64,000 nt of DNA from Dermatemys mawii (Eukaryota > Chordata > Testudines > Dermatemydidae). The first letter of the stretch is position 1, and the number at the start of each line of letters is the position of its first letter. Below the pieces are notes generated by a model. That model was not told the origin of the DNA, ran no database searches, and was given only the letters and a program-made list of their open reading frames with translations. The stretch lies in the NCBI GenBank assembly GCA_007922305.1, contig ML677342.1:620001-684000 (forward strand), in the 5' to 3' direction. Positions 59,454 through 64,000 of the stretch are shown here, in pieces. A program made the position numbers and the translations under genes.

Positions 59454-59956
59454 TTAATTGCTAGAAAGATGAAAAGTAGACTGCTGTGTTACCATTGCCA
59501 TAGTTTCTAGTGTTGCCAGTAAGAGAGGTACCTGTTCTCCAAAAGATTTTTTTAGGTTCTCAGATATTTCCTGAATAAACTCCGGAAGTTTCTGGAAAGT
59601 CTGTAGCTCTCCAACATAAAGATCTACTAACCAATCAGTAAGAGACCTACTTTTCAACTTACAGCCATTAATAGCCACTAATGCAAGTGAATTTAAGTGG
59701 ACTACTTTTTTAAAGGGTAAAGGAGGGGGTGAGGATAAGTTATAAACTGAACAAAAATTTAGCAACATCTTATTAAATAAAGTTAACCAAAGTTCTCTTT
59801 GCTGGCTGTGGAAATCTTTTTCCACATGTTCATAGAAGTCCTTGACAGTCTCTTCTGGGTGGACAATATCCAAAAGTTCTTGTTTTACTGATAGGGACTC
59901 CACATAATCCAGTGGCAATTTCCCATAAAAGTCCCTCTGCTGTAGGAGCAGTGGTC
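59454..59956 (-). CDS. SLF1: SLF1 (ANKRD32) terminal coding exon (partial gene)
   Basis: SLF1 (SMC5-SMC6 complex localization factor 1) acts in the nucleus, where with SLF2 and RAD18 it brings the SMC5/6 complex to damaged DNA. The minus-strand acceptor is at 59957-59958 (tttttcttgcag read on the minus strand). The exon opens with two bases of a split codon, then 166 codons and a TAA stop at 59456-59454. It begins PLLLQQRDFYGKLPLDYV, which reads as the end of an ankyrin repeat (the Gly-Lys-Leu-Pro-Leu-Asp-Tyr turn). The rest is the non-repeat C-terminal tail with segments such as LLNFCSVYNLSS and SLTDWLVDLYVGEL. The frame is fully open over 503 bp, unlike the decayed repeats around it. Identification rests on recall of the family and on synteny: SLF1 and MCTP1 are convergent neighbours in other amniotes. 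No further SLF1 exons were recognised between 59957 and 64000. Confidence 0.75.
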
Positions 59957-60736
59957 CTGCAAGAAAAATATAAAGTATTAATAGTAACAGCATTTTTAAG
60001 ACAGCCGCTGAGCAGTGCTGCTATTTTGGGGGGAGGGGAGCAGCACCTAGGAGTTCTGTTTATAATCTCTTTTAGTAGAAAATTATGTTAGCACAATTAA
60101 CTAGTTATGTACTGACTGCCTAGTCAAGACACATTAGTAAGCAATTTCAAGTCAATTGCCTAGTTTTGTATAGAATAAATATAAGCATTGATTTACCACC
60201 TGATATATGAAAAGCAAAATATTTGGAAATGGAAAAAAAGTCACAATCATCTTAATTGTTTTAAATTAAAGTGACAATATACTGCAAACTGGTTAGTCTC
60301 TAAGGTGCCACTAGTCTCCCTCGTCTTATATACAAAATAATATGCATTGTATTGGAAATGTTGCAAATGTTAACTGTCCAGCTATACCGGAAGAAGGAAA
60401 TGAGACGTGTATATAGTTTAATCAGGATGCAACTTTATTATTAGATGTCTGGGAATACCCAGCAGATAAGTGCAGAATGCAGGTAACTCCATATTCATTC
60501 AATGTCCACCTGGGGGCTTCTGCCAGCTCCCACCCCTCTTTTCCATCCTGGTCCCAGACAACCCATTGCTGGGAAATTACCATAACCCAACCTCAAATGA
60601 GGGTTAAGGTGGGCTATAAAGGAATGGGGGCTGACGCCCTACCATGCCAGTCACTGCTGCCCCAAAGCATACCCTGTTCAGCTCCTATAACAAACATCTC
60701 CTTTTACTTGTTTACCAAGCCATTTATCTGGTCACT
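59957..60736. other. SLF1 intron; short repeat relics
   Basis: 60290-60325 (actggttagtctctaaggtg followed by ccactagtct) looks like a fragment of a Penelope 3' tail. 60410-60736 reads like an unclassified reptile repeat leading into the CR1 end. No exon is recognised. Confidence 0.45.
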
Positions 60737-61280
60737 ATCACAGACTTTAAGGACAGAAGGGACCATTGTGATCATAGTGTGATCTACTGAACACTTCAGG
60801 CCACAGAACTTCATCCATCCACTCCTATAATAGATCCCTAACCTCTGACTGACTTACTGAAGTCCCCAAATCATGGTTTAAAGACTTCAAGTTACATGAA
60901 AATTTACCATTTACACTAGTGTAACCTGTCTGTGACCTGTGCCCTATGCTGCAGAGGAAGATGAAATCCCCCACGCTGTATCTCTTCCCTGTGGAGTACC
61001 TGCACAGAACATTTTCCCCACACTTACACAATGAGTTGTGACATCATAGCCTATCTCCCTTCACTACTCACTCACTTTAACAAAGCCCCGCTGAACCCTC
61101 CATGGGGAAGCCAAAGAAAACTTCACTTAGCCTTTGCCAGTCTGCTGATAAGGGAAAAATTCCTTCCCAGCCCCCCGAGAAAGGAGCAGCTAGTGCAATG
61201 CCCAGAGTGGGTCCCAACCAAACCTGGTAGTTTGCCACTTCCAAAGGTGGAAGCTGCTCTACCTGCTTCAGGGAAAAGGA
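60737..61280 (-). mobile_element. CR1 LINE 3' region, antisense
   Basis: In reverse, the 3' terminus is ggacagaagggaccattgtg. Further right are gccctatgctgcagaggaag, taagggaaaaattccttccc and gtgggtcccaacca, in the order of the long CR1 3' UTR of one subfamily. The right boundary is approximate. Confidence 0.7.
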
Positions 61281-62091
61281 GCTTCTCCCACTGGGCTTGC
61301 CCTTATCAACTCCCCTAGTTTCTGAGGGATGAGTCAGTGTCACAATGCTGACCCACCCTGCCTTTGCAGCAGTGTCTGTGCCTTTCTCCTCTCAATCCTT
61401 AAATTGATATACCCCTTTCCCCAGCAAGCCAGACAATGTGTCTCTCCCCTCCCAACACCCTGCTGATTTAAGGTGCAGTGTGGTCAGTTTCATTAAGAAT
61501 TTTTAGTTATCAGTTATTTCATGTACACTTGCAGAAGCTGGGCCCAAAAGAAGCATCTGTTTATTAGCGTAGTCCAGATTTTACCTTATGTTATTGCTGG
61601 GCTGGCTAAAACACAAGCTGGCAAGTAACTTTTCCCCAGGTCATGCACCAAGTCAGCTGGCAAGGTGAGAATCCAGGTCCCTCTGAGCTACTAAGTTACA
61701 ATACCTGTTTTTAGCAATCTCTACAATACAGAGGTTAGGTATTATATTAAACTGTGTTCAAGTAACATTAAATAGGCAAATGTTAGCTCTTCAGAATCTT
61801 CAGATTCTTCCTTTTAATAATCCCTAAATGTATTAGTAAAATAGTCTATCAAATTTGTAACACCTTACAAATGTATTGATCACAAGTTAGTTAAATGGCC
61901 ATACCAGAAATATGTTAATGCACAAGGCTGGTTATTTAAGTTGCAGATTTGGGTAGCTATAAAATGGCAGTTTCTTTAACACAACAGCTCTCTATAAGCC
62001 TATCTTTTGAAAAGGTAAATTACAGTTTAACCTTCAATAGAAGGTTATTGTACCACGTGCAGACCTCTAAATCTAGCCACAGTAGTTAGAG
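61281..62091. other. SLF1 intron, nothing recognised
   Basis: AT-rich sequence without an identified exon or repeat. Confidence 0.45.
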
Positions 62092-62402
62092 CAGGGGTCG
62101 GCAACCTTTCAAAAGTGGTGTGCCGAGTCTTCATTTATTCACTCTAATTTAAGGTTTTGCGTGCCAGTAATACATTTTAACGTTTTTAGAAGGTCTCTTT
62201 CTAGAAATCTGTAATATATAGCTAAACTGCTGTTGTATGTAAAGTAAATAAGGTCTCTAAAATGTTTAAGAAGCTTCATTTAAAATTAAATTAAAATGCA
62301 GAGCCCCCTGGATCAGTGGCCAGGACCTGGGCAGTGTGAGTGCCATTGAAAATTAGCTCGCGTGCCGCCTTCAGCACCCAAGCCATAGGTTGCCTACCCC
62401 TG
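62092..62402 (-). mobile_element. hAT-like MITE, second copy of the family at 5669
   Basis: It starts caggggtcggcaaccttt and ends ataggttgcctacccctg. The interior is the reverse complement of the 5669-5978 copy (shared aagcttcatttaaaatta region and cagtgtgagtgcca segment). Flanks agttagag and agctagaa agree at six of eight bases. Confidence 0.85.
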
Positions 62403-64000
62403 AGCTAGAACATTTTAATTTAGTTAATGCTTCTTTAACTATAACGCTGTTTCAATCTAACACTGATTACGTAAAGAAGCTACAATAACTTTTGCAAAGT
62501 GATGCCTTTTTGGAGAAAAAGAGAATACCTTGTAAAGACCCGAATACTAGAGAGAGAAAGAGAAAATGAAAGTTAATGCAGAAATGCTCCAAATTACGCT
62601 ACCGAGCCTTAGTGAATCTAAGATGAATGTGTAATGCAGTTCTCATCACCAGGATGTCAAACTGGCTGACAGGCCAAAACCCAGAATCTAACAAAGGCAA
62701 AGATAAGGCTGCATGCACTCTGTATAGTTGCCAGAAGACCTTGATGAATGCAAGTGCAAGTAGATCTCCCTGAGGACAAGAGGATCATCCACTGCCAATT
62801 CTTCAGAAAGGCTCAGGAAAAATGCACATCTGTCAGTGCAATGCCATTTTCTATTGAAGAGTTGGGCTTACTATAATATTGGCTCTTGCACCACTTAGAC
62901 CAACTGAAAGGAGGCCAGGTATTGGCTTGGCATGTCAGATACATGGGTCAGTAGATAAATCAAACACCTGGGAGACACAGCACTGAAGCTCATCAAACAT
63001 ACCGAGGTAGAACAGCAGAAGAATGTATTGATTATGAGATGATGTCTGCCCAACAGACACAGAAGTAGCCTTTAGGGGGCAGGAGAAGACTGTAAATATA
63101 GAAGTCTTATAATGCCAGAAACCAAACATAATTTTGTTTCTAGCTGAATTAAGTTATAAGTCACCTAAATATGGTGCATTCTTTTGCCTTACGTGGTTAT
63201 GTGCAGAATGATCACTATCACAAAGATTTGGACATGGGATATAATGCATAGAGATTACATTGACACGAAGTAGGTGTGAACAGTACAAGCACCATAAATC
63301 TTTGTTTTAGCAGATGAGACATCAACTGTCTTTTTTAAAAACAGTCAATTTTTTGCATTAGCTTTGTTCATGAACATGGTAAGCTAATTCAGCTGGTATA
63401 GCATTTATCAAGACATGATCTAAGAATCCTGTCACTAAAGAAAAAAAAAATATTAAAAGCATGCATTATAAATTGTATTGGGAGCAATGTATGCGTGTTA
63501 AACTATGGTCTCCCTCCTACTAGTATCCCTCCCCCAAAACAGCAGTTATGACAGCTACAAAATGTCTTTTCTTCAGCTACTTTGTCAGCAAACTGTATTT
63601 TTCAAAGATAATCATTTTCATAAATACTGAGCAAGTTTTCATTTAAATATGTAAACATGACCTGGAAAACTAGACTAGTAAATCTCTATAGAAATCATTG
63701 CAATATAGATTAAAACAGTAAAATAATTCTGTAGATTTGCTTGGTAAGTGGGTAATCTTTATATTCACTCATCAGAATATAACTCCCTAACCCATCATGG
63801 GAATATAAAACATTTTAAACAAAAACAAAGGAAAAAAAATCAAACTACTCAACCCTGAAAAGAATTTACAAGTCGAGGCTATGTGATGTTACTTTCACAT
63901 ATTTGAGAATTTGAATAAGTGAAAAAATCATAAGGATTGTATCTCTAGTGACCAAAACAGCTTTTAAAGTTTATTTTAAACATTTCTTTTAAAATACTAT
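62403..64000. other. SLF1 intron, nothing recognised
   Basis: AT-rich sequence. I looked for minus-strand exons carrying ankyrin-repeat text and found none. Confidence 0.4.

Noticed and set aside
1..64000. CRISPR arrays, prokaryotic defence systems, operons or ribosome binding sites
   Set aside because: The window is clearly vertebrate nuclear DNA; no regularly spaced repeats or bacterial gene organisation exist.

Overview
This is vertebrate nuclear DNA and looks like part of a turtle chromosome. It carries short spliced exons with standard GT-AG sites inside long AT-rich introns. The repeats are CR1 LINEs, a DIRS-type tyrosine-recombinase retroelement, Penelope-like elements with a GIY-YIG domain, PIF/Harbinger and hAT transposons with GC-rich non-autonomous derivatives, and old MIR and L2/L3 relics. 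That mixture is typical of Testudines. The assignment rests on recognising the families by eye; no search was run.

Only two host genes are recognised, and they point tail to tail. The last four coding exons of MCTP1 lie on the plus strand (24698-24807, 28111-28220, 40425-40522, 41585-41656). They give 129 residues including the second transmembrane segment and the cytosolic tail, with every splice phase compatible. On the minus strand, 59454-59956 is recognised as the terminal coding exon of SLF1 (ANKRD32). The two genes are convergent neighbours in other amniotes, so local synteny supports both calls. About 17.8 kb separates the two stop codons.

Layout: 1-5350 is an antisense CR1 copy split by a decayed DIRS element (about 1065-4436) that carries a chain of three snapback palindromes. 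5369-5978 holds two abutting non-autonomous DNA transposons. 8445-9441 is a sense CR1 fragment. 10564-15359 holds two GC-rich hAT elements and another antisense CR1. 15.4-24.7 kb is quiet intron or upstream sequence with MIR relics and one inverted Penelope-like copy (22060-22922). The third MCTP1 intron in view (28221-40424) contains an 8.3 kb nest: a PIF/Harbinger transposon with relics of both its genes, invaded by a CR1, two hAT elements and a Penelope-like element, the last itself invaded by a small hAT element. 41.7-59.4 kb is the intergenic stretch with an L2/L3-like relic, a Harbinger MITE and a sense CR1. 60-64 kb is an SLF1 intron with a CR1 and a hAT MITE.

There are two 100-base N gaps (34687-34786 and 45733-45832). 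I found no tRNA, rRNA, CRISPR, operon or prokaryote-type system. The most unusual structures are the palindrome chain in the DIRS copy, the head-to-head inverted Penelope copy and the multi-layer transposon nest. None is shown to be a new biological system. Most of the longer open frames are spurious products of GC-rich repeats or fragments of transposons.
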